Origin: Sinorhizobium sp. RAC02
GTDB taxonomy: Bacteria; Pseudomonadota; Alphaproteobacteria; Rhizobiales; Rhizobiaceae
Direction of reading: 5' to 3'
Length of the DNA: 64,000 nt
Assembly: GCF_001713395.1 (NCBI RefSeq)
Contig: NZ_CP016450.1
Coordinates: 62,001 to 126,000 of the forward strand
How positions within the stretch are numbered: position 1 is the stretch's first letter; each line of letters starts with the position of its first letter. Made by a program: the position numbers and the translations under genes. Shown here piece by piece: positions 41,822 through 50,679 of the stretch. Below the pieces are notes generated by a model. It had not been told where the DNA came from. It saw only the letters and a list, made by a program, of their open reading frames with translations, and ran no database searches.

Positions 41822-43072
41822 ATGCGCTACTCCGCTTTTTCGATCTTCAAACAAGCCCTTGCCGGAAACTTAGGCTGGAAGCCCGCCTGGCGGGAGCCGC
41901 AGCCGAAGCCGCATTACGACGTGATCATCGTCGGTGGTGGCGGGCATGGCCTTGCGACGGCCTACTATCTCGCCAGGGAATTCGGCGTCCGCAATATCGC
42001 GGTGGTGGAAAAGGGCTATCTTGGCTCCGGCAATGTCGGACGCAACACAACGATCGTGCGTTCGAACTACATGCTGGCCGGCAACGAGCCGTTCTATGAG
42101 TTCTCGTTGAAGCTCTGGGAAGGGCTGGAGCGGGAGCTCAACTACAATGTCATGCTGTCGCAGCGCGGCATCATCAGCCTCTATCACAACGACAGCCAGC
42201 GCGATCATTACACGCGGCGCGGCAATGCGATGATGATGGAAGGGGTGGCGGCCGAGCAGCTCGATCGCGAGACGCTGAAGAAGATGTTGCCCTTCCTCAA
42301 TTTCGACCACGCGCGTTTCCCGATTATCGGCGGGCTGTTGCAAAAGCGTGCCGGCACGGCGCGGCACGACGCCGTCGCCTGGGGGTTTGCGCGTGGCGCC
42401 GACAGGCTTGGCGTCGATCTCATCCAGAATTGCGAGGTTACCGGCATTCGCCGTGAAAACGGCGTGGTCACTGGCGTCGAAACGACGAAGGGCTTCATCG
42501 GCTGCAACAAGCTGGCGTTGGCCGCCGCCGGCAACACGTCGCGTGTCGGCGAGATGGCCGGGCTGAAGCCGCCGATCGAGAGCCATGTGCTGCAGGCCTT
42601 CGTGACGGAAGGGCTGAAACCCTGCATCGACCACGTCATCACCTATGGCGCCGGCCACTTCTATATCTCGCAGTCGGACAAGGGCGGCCTGGTCTTCGGC
42701 GCGGAGATCGACGGCTATTCCTCCTATGCGCAGCGTGGCAATCTCGCGACGGCTGAGCATGTCATGGAGGAGGGGGTGACGATGATCCCCGGTCTTTCCC
42801 GCGTGCGGGTCCTGCGCGCCTGGGGTGGCGTCATGGACATGTCGATGGACGGCTCGCCGATCATCGACCGCACATCGATTGATAACCTCTTTCTGAACTG
42901 TGGCTGGTGTTATGGCGGCTTCAAGGCGACGCCGGCCTCCGGCTTCTGCTTCGCCCATCTGATCGCCAAGGGCGAGAGCCATCATGTGGCGCGCGCGCTC
43001 AGGCTCGATCGTTTCGAGCGTGGTTTCCCGATCGACGAGGCGGGTGTCGGCACCCAGCCCAACCTGCATTGA
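41822..43072 (+). CDS. soxB: Sarcosine oxidase beta subunit
   Basis: 416 aa, the standard length. FAD motif VGGGGHGLATAYYLAREFG, and SGNVGRNTTIVRSNYM. RAGTARHDAVAWGFARGA places His182 where the covalent FMN histidine of heterotetrameric sarcosine oxidases is known to be (by analogy). The subunit oxidises sarcosine to an imine and passes electrons to O2 through FAD/FMN. It heads the soxBDAG operon; its start follows the divergent cysQ by 162 nt. The C-terminus CGWCYGGFKATPASGFCFAHL is typical. Confidence 0.95.
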   Translation: MRYSAFSIFKQALAGNLGWKPAWREPQPKPHYDVIIVGGGGHGLATAYYLAREFGVRNIAVVEKGYLGSGNVGRNTTIVRSNYMLAGNEPFYEFSLKLWEGLERELNYNVMLSQRGIISLYHNDSQRDHYTRRGNAMMMEGVAAEQLDRETLKKMLPFLNFDHARFPIIGGLLQKRAGTARHDAVAWGFARGADRLGVDLIQNCEVTGIRRENGVVTGVETTKGFIGCNKLALAAAGNTSRVGEMAGLKPPIESHVLQAFVTEGLKPCIDHVITYGAGHFYISQSDKGGLVFGAEIDGYSSYAQRGNLATAEHVMEEGVTMIPGLSRVRVLRAWGGVMDMSMDGSPIIDRTSIDNLFLNCGWCYGGFKATPASGFCFAHLIAKGESHHVARALRLDRFERGFPIDEAGVGTQPNLH

Positions 43073-43079
43073 GTGAGCG

Positions 43080-43355
43080 ATGGCAAGCCTGATTTCCTGC
43101 CCGCATTGTGGCACGCGCCCCAAGGAAGAGTTTTCGATCCGCGGCGATGCGACGCCCGTTCGCCCCGCGCCGATGGCCGCCGACGAGGTCTGGAACGACT
43201 ACATGCATGTCCGCGCCAATCCCCGCGGGCGCATCCGCGAGCACTGGCAGCATATCGCCGGATGCCGGCGCTGGCTGGTGGTGGAACGGGACAATTTTAC
43301 CCATGAGGTGTTTTCCGTAGCTGACGCGTCCCTCGAGCGGGGAGGCGCCCAATGA
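43080..43355 (+). CDS. soxD: Sarcosine oxidase delta subunit
   Basis: 91 aa zinc-binding subunit. The ligands are visible: Cys7 and Cys10 (SCPHCG), His58 and Cys62 (HIAGC), matching the known zinc site of the family. It is a structural subunit of the heterotetramer. The gene begins 7 nt after soxB and overlaps soxA by 4 nt (ATGA). Confidence 0.95.
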   Translation: MASLISCPHCGTRPKEEFSIRGDATPVRPAPMAADEVWNDYMHVRANPRGRIREHWQHIAGCRRWLVVERDNFTHEVFSVADASLERGGAQ

Positions 43356-46309
43356 CCGCTTCCCGTCTCGCCTCCGGCGGCCTCGTCGATCGCAGCCATA
43401 CGGTGCAGTTCTCGTTTGATGGTGCGAGCCTTTCGGGACATGCCGGCGATACGCTCGCCTCGGCGCTGCTTGCCAATGACAGGCTGCTCGTCAGCCGCAG
43501 TTTCAAGTACCATCGCCCGCGCGGCACCGTCACCGCCGGTCCGTCGGAGCCGAACGCGCTCGTCACCGTTGGCAGCGGTGCGCGCCGCGACCCCAATACC
43601 AAGGCAACTGTCGCCGAACTTTACGACGGTCTCGTCGCGACGAGCCAGAACCGCTGGCCGAGCCTGTCCTGGGATATTGGCGCGGTGAACAACCTGATGT
43701 CGCGCTTTCTCTCGGCCGGCTTCTACTACAAGACCTTCATGTGGCCTGCCGCCTTCTGGGAGAAGGTCTATGAGCCACTGATCCGCCGCGCCGCCGGCCT
43801 CGGCCGCACGGATTTGCCGCGCGATCCCGATAGCTACGAAAAGAGCTGGGCGCACTGCGACCTGCTGGTCGTCGGTTCCGGCCCGGCCGGTCTTGCTGCT
43901 GCGTTGGTCGCTGCCCGTTCTGGCATGCGCGTCATCCTTGCCGAGCAGGATTTTGTTCTCGGTGGTGCGCTGCTGTCCGAGACGACGCGGTTCGATGGGG
44001 AGGCGCCCTTCGTTTTTGCCCGCCGCGTAATCGATGAATTGCAAGGCAACCCGAACGTTACGCTCCTGGCGCGCACGACGGTCTTCGGCTGGTACGATGA
44101 CAATGTCTTCGGCGCCGTCGAACGGGTGCAGAAGCACAACGCGACCATCGACGCGGCAAAGCCCGTCGAACGGCTATGGCGCATCGTGGCGAAGCACGCT
44201 GTTCTCGCGACAGGCGCGGAGGAGCGGCCGCTGGTCTTCGGCGGTAACGACCGGCCGGGCGTGATGATGGCCAGCGCCGTCAGCACCTATGCCAATCGCT
44301 TCGGCGTTGCCGCGGGCAAGTCGGTTGCCGTTTTCACCAACGGCTCTTCCGGCTATCGCACGGCGCGGGACCTTACATCGCAGGGCATCGAGATCGCCGC
44401 GGTCATCGACACACGGACGAATGCTGCCGATACGGTGCCGGACGGTGTCCGGCTCATTCGCGGTGGAACTGTCATCGACACGAAAGGACATCAGCGTATT
44501 CGCGCGATCGTCACGGATCGGGGCGGCTTTGAAGAGCTGATCGCCTGCGACGCCGTCGCCATGTCCGGCGGCTGGAGCCCTGTTATCCATCTTGCCTGCC
44601 AGCGCGGCGGAAAACCTGTCTGGTCGGAGGCCCTTCAGGCATTTGAGGCACCCGAGGTGGGAGCGGGCCTGGTGATGGCCGGTGCCGCGGCGGGACATTA
44701 TCGCCTGTCCGAATGTTTCGAGGACGGTGCGCGCAAGGCTTCGGCGGCCGTCGAGGCGCTTGGGCGCCCGGTTGCCGGTTTCGACCGTCCGGCTGTCGGC
44801 GAGGAAATCGATCCCTCTTTCACGGCGCTATGGCATGTGCCGGGCGCAAAATCGAAGGCCTTCGTCGATTTCCAGAACGATGTGCATACCAAGGATCTGG
44901 GTCTCGCCGTGCGCGAAGGCTTTGGTCATGTCGAACACGCCAAGCGCTACACGACGGGCGGCATGGCGACGGACCAGGGCAAGCTCGGCAATATCAACGC
45001 CATCGGCATTCTGGCCGCAATGCGCGGCGTCAGCCCCGCCGATGTCGGCACCACGACCTTTCGGCCGTTCTATACGCCGGTCTCCTTCGGTGCCCTTGCC
45101 GGCACGTCCGTCGACGAACACGCCATGCCGACGCGCCGTTCGCCGCTGCATGGCTGGGCGGCGCGAAATGGCGCAGTCTTCATCGACGCCGGGCTTTGGT
45201 ACCGTTCCTCCTGGTTCCCCAAAGCGGACGAAAAGACCTGGCGCGAAAGCGTCGACCGTGAAGTGCGCACCGTGCGTGAAAACGCCGGCCTCTGCGATGT
45301 CTCGACGCTCGGCAAGATCGAGGTCTTCGGACCGGATGCCGCCGAGTTCCTCAACCGGCTCTACTGCAATCCCGTGCTGAAGCTGCCGGTCGGCAAGGCC
45401 CGCTACGGCCTGATGCTGCGCGAGGACGGCATGGTCTATGACGACGGCACGGTGAGCCGGCTTGGCGAGGAGCATTTCCTCGTGACCACGACGACAGCCA
45501 TGGCGGGCGGTGTGCTTTCGCATATGGAATTTGCCATGCAGGTGCTTTGGCCGGACCTGCGCGTTTGCTTCCTCTCCGTTTCGGATCAGTGGGCGCAGAT
45601 GTCGATTGCCGGGCCGAAGGCGCGCACCATTCTGCAGACCGTTGTCGAAGACGACCTTTCCAACGCGGCCTTCCCGTTTCTTGCGGCCCGCGAGGTGCGT
45701 TTGAAGGGCAATCTGAAGGCGCGGCTTTTCCGCATCTCCTTCTCCGGTGAGCTGGCCTATGAACTGGCGGTGCCGGCCGGCCATGGCGAGGCGGTGGCGG
45801 ATGCATTGATGCGGGCGGGCCAGCCGCACGGCATCTGCGCCTACGGTGTGGAGGCGTTGAACGTTCTGCGCATCGAGAAGGGCCATGTCACCCACGCCGA
45901 ACTCGATGGCCGCGTGACGCCGGACGATGCCGGTCTCGGGCGTATGATGGGCACCGGCAAACCGGATTTCATCGGCAAGCGGCTTTCCACCCGCTTCGGC
46001 CTGACGGCGGCCGACCGCGCGCAGCTTGTCGGTCTCAAGGCGCTGGAGGCGGACAAGGATTTTCGCGCCGGTGCGCATCTGCTGAAGGATGGCGCCAAAC
46101 CCTCGACGCTGAACGACCAGGGCTGGGTCAGCTCCACCTGTTTCTCGCCGACGCTCGGTGGCTACATCGCACTCGCCTTCCTGAAGTCCGGGCGCGAGCG
46201 CTACGGTGAAAAGATCGTGGTCTGGGATCAGCTGCGTGGGGTCGAGACCATGGCGGAGGTCTGCGATCCGGTCTTCGTCGATCCGGAAAACCGCAAGCTG
46301 ATGGCGTGA
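43352..46309 (+). CDS. soxA: Sarcosine oxidase alpha subunit
   Basis: 985 aa. Fer2_4-like N-terminus without cysteines (VSRSFKYHRPRGTVTAG), NAD/FAD-type fold with VGSGPAGLAAALVAARSG near residues 172-189, a linker, and a C-terminal aminomethyltransferase (GcvT-like) module (about 610-985) that binds tetrahydrofolate and captures the methylene group as 5,10-methylene-THF. Full length with all domains; overlaps soxD by 4 nt and is 10 nt before soxG. The shorter protein encoded at 7735-9201 resembles its first half. Confidence 0.95.
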   Translation: MTASRLASGGLVDRSHTVQFSFDGASLSGHAGDTLASALLANDRLLVSRSFKYHRPRGTVTAGPSEPNALVTVGSGARRDPNTKATVAELYDGLVATSQNRWPSLSWDIGAVNNLMSRFLSAGFYYKTFMWPAAFWEKVYEPLIRRAAGLGRTDLPRDPDSYEKSWAHCDLLVVGSGPAGLAAALVAARSGMRVILAEQDFVLGGALLSETTRFDGEAPFVFARRVIDELQGNPNVTLLARTTVFGWYDDNVFGAVERVQKHNATIDAAKPVERLWRIVAKHAVLATGAEERPLVFGGNDRPGVMMASAVSTYANRFGVAAGKSVAVFTNGSSGYRTARDLTSQGIEIAAVIDTRTNAADTVPDGVRLIRGGTVIDTKGHQRIRAIVTDRGGFEELIACDAVAMSGGWSPVIHLACQRGGKPVWSEALQAFEAPEVGAGLVMAGAAAGHYRLSECFEDGARKASAAVEALGRPVAGFDRPAVGEEIDPSFTALWHVPGAKSKAFVDFQNDVHTKDLGLAVREGFGHVEHAKRYTTGGMATDQGKLGNINAIGILAAMRGVSPADVGTTTFRPFYTPVSFGALAGTSVDEHAMPTRRSPLHGWAARNGAVFIDAGLWYRSSWFPKADEKTWRESVDREVRTVRENAGLCDVSTLGKIEVFGPDAAEFLNRLYCNPVLKLPVGKARYGLMLREDGMVYDDGTVSRLGEEHFLVTTTTAMAGGVLSHMEFAMQVLWPDLRVCFLSVSDQWAQMSIAGPKARTILQTVVEDDLSNAAFPFLAAREVRLKGNLKARLFRISFSGELAYELAVPAGHGEAVADALMRAGQPHGICAYGVEALNVLRIEKGHVTHAELDGRVTPDDAGLGRMMGTGKPDFIGKRLSTRFGLTAADRAQLVGLKALEADKDFRAGAHLLKDGAKPSTLNDQGWVSSTCFSPTLGGYIALAFLKSGRERYGEKIVVWDQLRGVETMAEVCDPVFVDPENRKLMA

Positions 46310-46319
46310 GGTGACAACG

Positions 46320-46874
46320 ATGGCTTACGACTATCAAGCGGTGCACGCGCTGGACGGCACGATCGGCGCGATTTCCGAACGGCGGGCCAACCATCTCGCC
46401 GTCCACCGTTCAACAGCCATCGCCATGGTGCTGGCGGCGCCCGACCGCACCACAGAGGCCGCGGGCATCCTTGTTGCGAACGGGGAGTTCGAAGCCCGAT
46501 TTTCGGGGCCGGGCGAATGGCTGGTCCTGTCCGAGGTGCATGCACCGGAAACGCTTTGCGCCGAATTGTCCGTCCGACTGGGCGATTTCGCCTTCATCAT
46601 CGACCAGAGCCATGGCCGCGTCGCCCTGACGCTCTCTGGCCTCGATGCCGCGCGCATCCTGGCCAACGGCATTGCCGTCGATCTTCATCAGGATGCGTTT
46701 CCGGTCGGCCGGGCGGCGAACGTGCTGTGCAATCATCTGTCGGTCAATCTTGCCCGCACCGCTGCGGACAGCTTCGATCTCGTCGTGATGCGCAGCTTCG
46801 CCGAAGCCCTGGTCGGTGACCTCAAGATGATGGCACGCAGCCATGAGCTGTCGGTGGACTTCGCGACGCGCTGA
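46320..46874 (+). CDS. soxG: Sarcosine oxidase gamma subunit
   Basis: 184 aa, normal for SoxG, with weak GcvT-like character (RVALTLSGLDAARILANGIAVDLHQDAFPVG) and the conserved C-terminal SFDLVVMRSFAEAL segment. Start ATG 46320 is preceded by TGAGGTGA; GTG 46311 is in frame but less well placed. Last gene of the operon; a terminator-like palindrome follows 8 nt after its stop. Confidence 0.93.
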   Translation: MAYDYQAVHALDGTIGAISERRANHLAVHRSTAIAMVLAAPDRTTEAAGILVANGEFEARFSGPGEWLVLSEVHAPETLCAELSVRLGDFAFIIDQSHGRVALTLSGLDAARILANGIAVDLHQDAFPVGRAANVLCNHLSVNLARTAADSFDLVVMRSFAEALVGDLKMMARSHELSVDFATR

Positions 46875-46882
46875 CAGGGTAT

Positions 46883-46904
46883 GCCGGATCCGGATCCGGC
46901 TTTT
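46883..46904 (+). terminator. Terminator of the sox operon
   Basis: GCCGGAT-CCGG-ATCCGGC (46883-46900), a 7-bp stem with a 4-nt loop inside an 18-nt perfect palindrome, followed by TTTT. The short T-run makes it a moderate terminator. Confidence 0.6.
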
Positions 46905-47057
46905 CATCGCGCTGCGACCCCAATGCCGACACCCGAAATCGGCAAAGCGACATGAGGTTTCGCACCACGGGCTTGTCGGGCCTCCGGGGGACAAAATAGG
47001 CTGTGTTTCGTCCGCAGCACACAGTTCCCTTCAACCCGCCGAAAGCCGGAGTTTTTC

Positions 47058-49484
47058 ATGAAGAGCCATGCAAGGGTCGTCGTCATCGGGGGCGGCGTCG
47101 TCGGCTGTTCCGTCCTGTATCATCTTACGAAATTCGGTTGGACCGATGTCGTGCTCGTCGAGCGCTCGGAGCTGACCTCAGGCTCGACCTGGCATGCCGC
47201 CGGGGGGATGCACACGATCAATGGCGATCCCAACGTCGCCAAGCTGCAGAAATACACGGTGGAGCTCTACAAGGAGATTGAGGCCTATTCCGGCCAGGAT
47301 ATCGGCCTGCACATGACCTCCGGCATGATGCTGGCATCGACCAAGGACCGCTTCGACTGGATGAAGTCGATCCTCGCCAAGGGCCGTTACATGGGCCTCG
47401 ACGCGCATCTCCTGACGCCGAAGGAGGCGCACGACCTGATGCCGCTGCTCGACCCCGACCAGTTCGTCGGCGCGGTGTTCGATCCGGTCGAGGGCCATCT
47501 CGATCCCTACGGCACGACGCATGCCTATGCGAAATCGGCCAAGAAGAACGGCGCCGACATCTACCTGCACACCAAGGTGGAAGACCTCGTGCAGCGCGAG
47601 GACGGCAGTTGGCGCGTCATCACCAACAAGGGCGAGATCATCGCCGAGCATGTCGTCAACTGCGGCGGCCTGTGGGCGCGCGAGGTCGGCCGCATGGTTG
47701 GCCTTGAGTTGCCGGTGCTGGCCATGGAGCACATGTACCTCATCACGGAAGACATGCCCGAGGTCATCGAGTTCAACCAGACGCGCGGCAAGGAGCTGAT
47801 GCACTGCGTCGACTTCGATGGAGAAATCTATCTCCGCCAGGAGCGCAACGGCATGCTGATGGGCACCTATGAAAAGGCCTGCCGCCCGTGGTCGCCGCTG
47901 AACACGCCGTGGGACTTCGGCCATGAGCTGCTGGAAGAGGATATCGAGCGCATCACGCCGGAGCTGGAAGTTGGCTTCCGCCACTTTCCGGCCTTCAACA
48001 AGGCCGGCATCAAGAAGGTCATCAACGGCCCCTTCACCTTCTCGCCGGACGGCAATCCGCTCGTCGGCCCGGTGCGCGGCATGACGAATTACTGGTCGGC
48101 CTGCGCTGTCATGGCCGGCTTCAGCCAGGGCGGCGGCGTGGGTCTCGCGCTTGCCAACTGGATGATCCACGGTGATCCGGGCTTCGACGTCTTCGCCATG
48201 GACGTCTCGCGCTATGGTGATTTCGCGACCCTCGGCTACACCAATGCCAAGGTGCGCGAAAACTATTCCCGCCGATTCTCGATCCGCTATCCGAACGAGG
48301 AGCTGCCCGGCGGCCGTCCGCTGCTCACGACGCCGATCTATGACAAGCTGAAGGAGGCCGGTGCCGTCTTCGGGGCATCCTATGGCCTGGAGGCGCCGCT
48401 GTGGTTTGCGCCAAAGGGTGTCGAGGATCATTTCTCGTGGCGCCGCTCGACGGACTTCGAGACGGTGGGCGCGGAAGCGCGAGCGGTTCGCGACAGTGTC
48501 GGCCTGATGGAGACCTCCGGCTTTGCCAAATACGCGGTGACGGGGGAGGGCGCCGAAGCCTGGCTCGACGGGCTGCTGACCTGCCGCATCCCGGCGACGG
48601 GTCGCATGACGCTGGCGCCGATGCTGAAGGATGACGGCAAGCTCATCGGCGATTTCACGCTGGCGAAGCTGGGCGAGGGCGATTTCCTGCTCATCGGCTC
48701 CGGCATCGCCGAAGACTATCATATGCGCTGGTTCGAGACGCACCTGCCGAAGGATAGCTCGGTTTCGCTCGAAGCGCTGAACCTCGGGCTCGTCGGCCTG
48801 GCGATTGCCGGCCCGAAGGCGCGCGACGTGCTGCAGAAGCTGACGCATCAGGACCTTTCGACTGCGGTCTTTCCCTTCATGGCCGTGCGGAAGATGGACC
48901 TCGGCATGGCACCGGCGATCGTCGGGCGCGTCAGCTACACGGGTGATCTCGGGTATGAGATCTGGATGAAGCCGCAATACCAGCGCTATCTCTACGACTT
49001 GATCCTGGAGGCCGGCGCCGAATTCGGCATCAAGCTCTTCGGCCTCCGGGCGCTCAATGCGCTGCGCCTCGAAAAATCCTATGGCAGCTGGTCGCGGGAG
49101 TACCGTCCGCTTTATGGCCCGCTCGAGGCGGGGCTGGAGCGTTTCGTTGCGGTTGGCAAGGGCGCGGACTTCATCGGCAAGGCTGCGGCCAAGGCCGAAC
49201 GCGAATCAGGTGGTGTTTTGCGGCTGCGCACCTTCATCCTCGAGGCGAAGGATGCTGATGTCATCGGCGACGAGCCGATCTATCTGGACGGCGCGGTGCG
49301 TGGCTGGGTGACCTCGGGCGGCTATGCCCATGCGGCCGGCGTTTCGGTTGTCGTCGGCTACGTGCCGAAGGAGATCTCGGACGTCGAGGGGGGCTGGTCG
49401 ATCGAGCTCCTTGGCGAGGTGCTGGCGGCCCGCTTGCAGCCGGAACCGCTCTTCGATCCGTCCGGCGCGAAAATGCGCGGGTGA
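47058..49484 (+). CDS. Dimethylglycine/sarcosine dehydrogenase-type FAD + GcvT protein
   Basis: 808 aa, DMGDH family. FAD domain (VIGGGVVGCSVLYHL; residues 1 to about 390), with GSTWHAAGG placing His46 at the position of the covalently flavinylated histidine of mammalian DMGDH. A FAO_M linker and C-terminal GcvT domains (about 430-800; TFDLTLAKLGEG-like GDFTLAKLGEGDF, RVSYTGDLGYEIWM) bind folate. Probable reaction: oxidative demethylation of dimethylglycine or sarcosine, methyl carbon to folate. It is downstream of soxBDAG but separated by a terminator and 183 nt, so it has its own promoter. Confidence 0.9.
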   Translation: MKSHARVVVIGGGVVGCSVLYHLTKFGWTDVVLVERSELTSGSTWHAAGGMHTINGDPNVAKLQKYTVELYKEIEAYSGQDIGLHMTSGMMLASTKDRFDWMKSILAKGRYMGLDAHLLTPKEAHDLMPLLDPDQFVGAVFDPVEGHLDPYGTTHAYAKSAKKNGADIYLHTKVEDLVQREDGSWRVITNKGEIIAEHVVNCGGLWAREVGRMVGLELPVLAMEHMYLITEDMPEVIEFNQTRGKELMHCVDFDGEIYLRQERNGMLMGTYEKACRPWSPLNTPWDFGHELLEEDIERITPELEVGFRHFPAFNKAGIKKVINGPFTFSPDGNPLVGPVRGMTNYWSACAVMAGFSQGGGVGLALANWMIHGDPGFDVFAMDVSRYGDFATLGYTNAKVRENYSRRFSIRYPNEELPGGRPLLTTPIYDKLKEAGAVFGASYGLEAPLWFAPKGVEDHFSWRRSTDFETVGAEARAVRDSVGLMETSGFAKYAVTGEGAEAWLDGLLTCRIPATGRMTLAPMLKDDGKLIGDFTLAKLGEGDFLLIGSGIAEDYHMRWFETHLPKDSSVSLEALNLGLVGLAIAGPKARDVLQKLTHQDLSTAVFPFMAVRKMDLGMAPAIVGRVSYTGDLGYEIWMKPQYQRYLYDLILEAGAEFGIKLFGLRALNALRLEKSYGSWSREYRPLYGPLEAGLERFVAVGKGADFIGKAAAKAERESGGVLRLRTFILEAKDADVIGDEPIYLDGAVRGWVTSGGYAHAAGVSVVVGYVPKEISDVEGGWSIELLGEVLAARLQPEPLFDPSGAKMRG

Positions 49485-49540
49485 CCTGATCCACATCACG
49501 CAACGCGGTGTATCAAATCGGTACATCGCGTTTTGCAGCT

Positions 49541-49570
49541 TTCGTGCACTATTTTGCGCAAAAGTGCAGA
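49541..49570. repeat. Inverted repeat and reverse copy of the CACTTTTGCGC motif
   Basis: TGCAC-TA-TTTTGC (49545-49557) faces GCAAAAGTGCA (49558-49568): 11-bp arms with a 2-nt bulge. Read in reverse it begins CTGCACTTTTGCGC, linking it to the motif at 16421-16450. It lies in the 288-nt region before livH. Confidence 0.4.
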
Positions 49571-49598
49571 TTTTCCTGCCGTTTTTTTGGTTTCGCTG

Positions 49599-49621
49599 GC
49601 GTTAATTACGTCATTTAACGC
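49599..49621 (+). promoter_or_regulatory. Putative operator upstream of livH
   Basis: Perfect 7-bp arms GCGTTAA (49599-49605) and TTAACGC (49615-49621) with a 9-nt spacer. Position about 150 nt before the livH start suits an activator or repressor site such as Lrp or a LysR-type protein; no regulator is adjacent. Confidence 0.4.
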
Positions 49622-49772
49622 TTCTTGCTAAAGAAATTGTCGATCGGGACTTTTTTGGCTTCCCTTTTGTCTCGAAAGCGGTATGGAATCTCCTTGTCTA
49701 AACAAGCTCAAAAATGAGCGTCAAGAACAAGAGATGTGGCCTATCAGGAACCGCATCCGGGGGATTATATAT

Positions 49773-50675
49773 ATGGAGTACTTCGTCCAGCAGCTCGTCA
49801 ACGGGCTGACGCTTGGATCTATTTATGGTTTGATAGCCATCGGCTACACCATGGTTTACGGCATCATCGGCATGATCAATTTCGCCCATGGCGATATCTT
49901 CATGCTGGGTGGATTTGCCGCTCTCATCGTCTTCCTTCTCCTCACCAGCATCTTTGCCGGCCTCCCGGTCGTGCTTCTGCTGTTGGTGATGATCGCCGCG
50001 GCCATGCTGACGGCGTCCCTGTGGAACTGGACGATCGAGAAGGTGGCCTACCGGCCGCTGCGCGGTTCGTTCCGTCTTGCGCCGCTGATCACCGCAATCG
50101 GCATGTCGATCGCGCTGTCGAACTTCATTCAGGTCACGCAGGGTCCGCGCAACAAGCCGATCCCGCCGCTTGTCTCGTCCGTCTACAACGTCTTCGGCAT
50201 CTCGATTTCGCTGAAGCAGATCATCATTATGATCCTGACGGTCAGCCTGCTGACGATCTTCTGGTATATCGTTAACAAGACGGCACTCGGCCGCGCCCAG
50301 CGCGCAACCGAACAGGATCGCAAGATGGCGGCACTGCTCGGCATCGACGTCGATCGCACGATCTCGGTGACCTTCATCATGGGTGCCTCGCTCGCAGCCG
50401 TCGCCGGTACGATGTACCTGATGTATTACGGCGTGACCGTCTTCACAGATGGCTTCGTGCCGGGCGTCAAGGCCTTCACGGCTGCCGTTCTGGGCGGTAT
50501 CGGCTCGCTGCCGGGCGCCGTTCTCGGCGGCATGCTCATCGGTCTCATCGAGAGCCTGTGGTCCGCCTACTTCACCATCGACTACAAGGACGTTGCGACG
50601 TTCTCCATCCTCGCCATCGTCCTGATCTTCAAGCCGTCCGGCATTCTCGGACGACCGGAAGTCGAGAAGGTTTGA
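49773..50675 (+). CDS. livH: Branched-chain amino acid ABC transporter permease
   Basis: 300 aa, LivH family: TLGSIYGLIAIGYTMVYGIIGMINFAHGD at the N-terminus, VAYRPLRGSFRLAPLITAIGMSI, and the EAA-like GRAQRATEQDRKMAALLGIDVDRTISVTF loop. Start ATG 49773 gives the standard family N-terminus, with a G-rich site upstream; sequence from 49683 is not membrane-like. First gene of the livHMGF operon, 4 nt before livM. Confidence 0.94.
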   Translation: MEYFVQQLVNGLTLGSIYGLIAIGYTMVYGIIGMINFAHGDIFMLGGFAALIVFLLLTSIFAGLPVVLLLLVMIAAAMLTASLWNWTIEKVAYRPLRGSFRLAPLITAIGMSIALSNFIQVTQGPRNKPIPPLVSSVYNVFGISISLKQIIIMILTVSLLTIFWYIVNKTALGRAQRATEQDRKMAALLGIDVDRTISVTFIMGASLAAVAGTMYLMYYGVTVFTDGFVPGVKAFTAAVLGGIGSLPGAVLGGMLIGLIESLWSAYFTIDYKDVATFSILAIVLIFKPSGILGRPEVEKV

Positions 50676-50679
50676 TTAC

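Noticed and set aside
47178..48977. 599-codon open frame on the minus strand
   Set aside because: Antisense to the DMGDH-type gene, whose FAD and GcvT motifs are clear.
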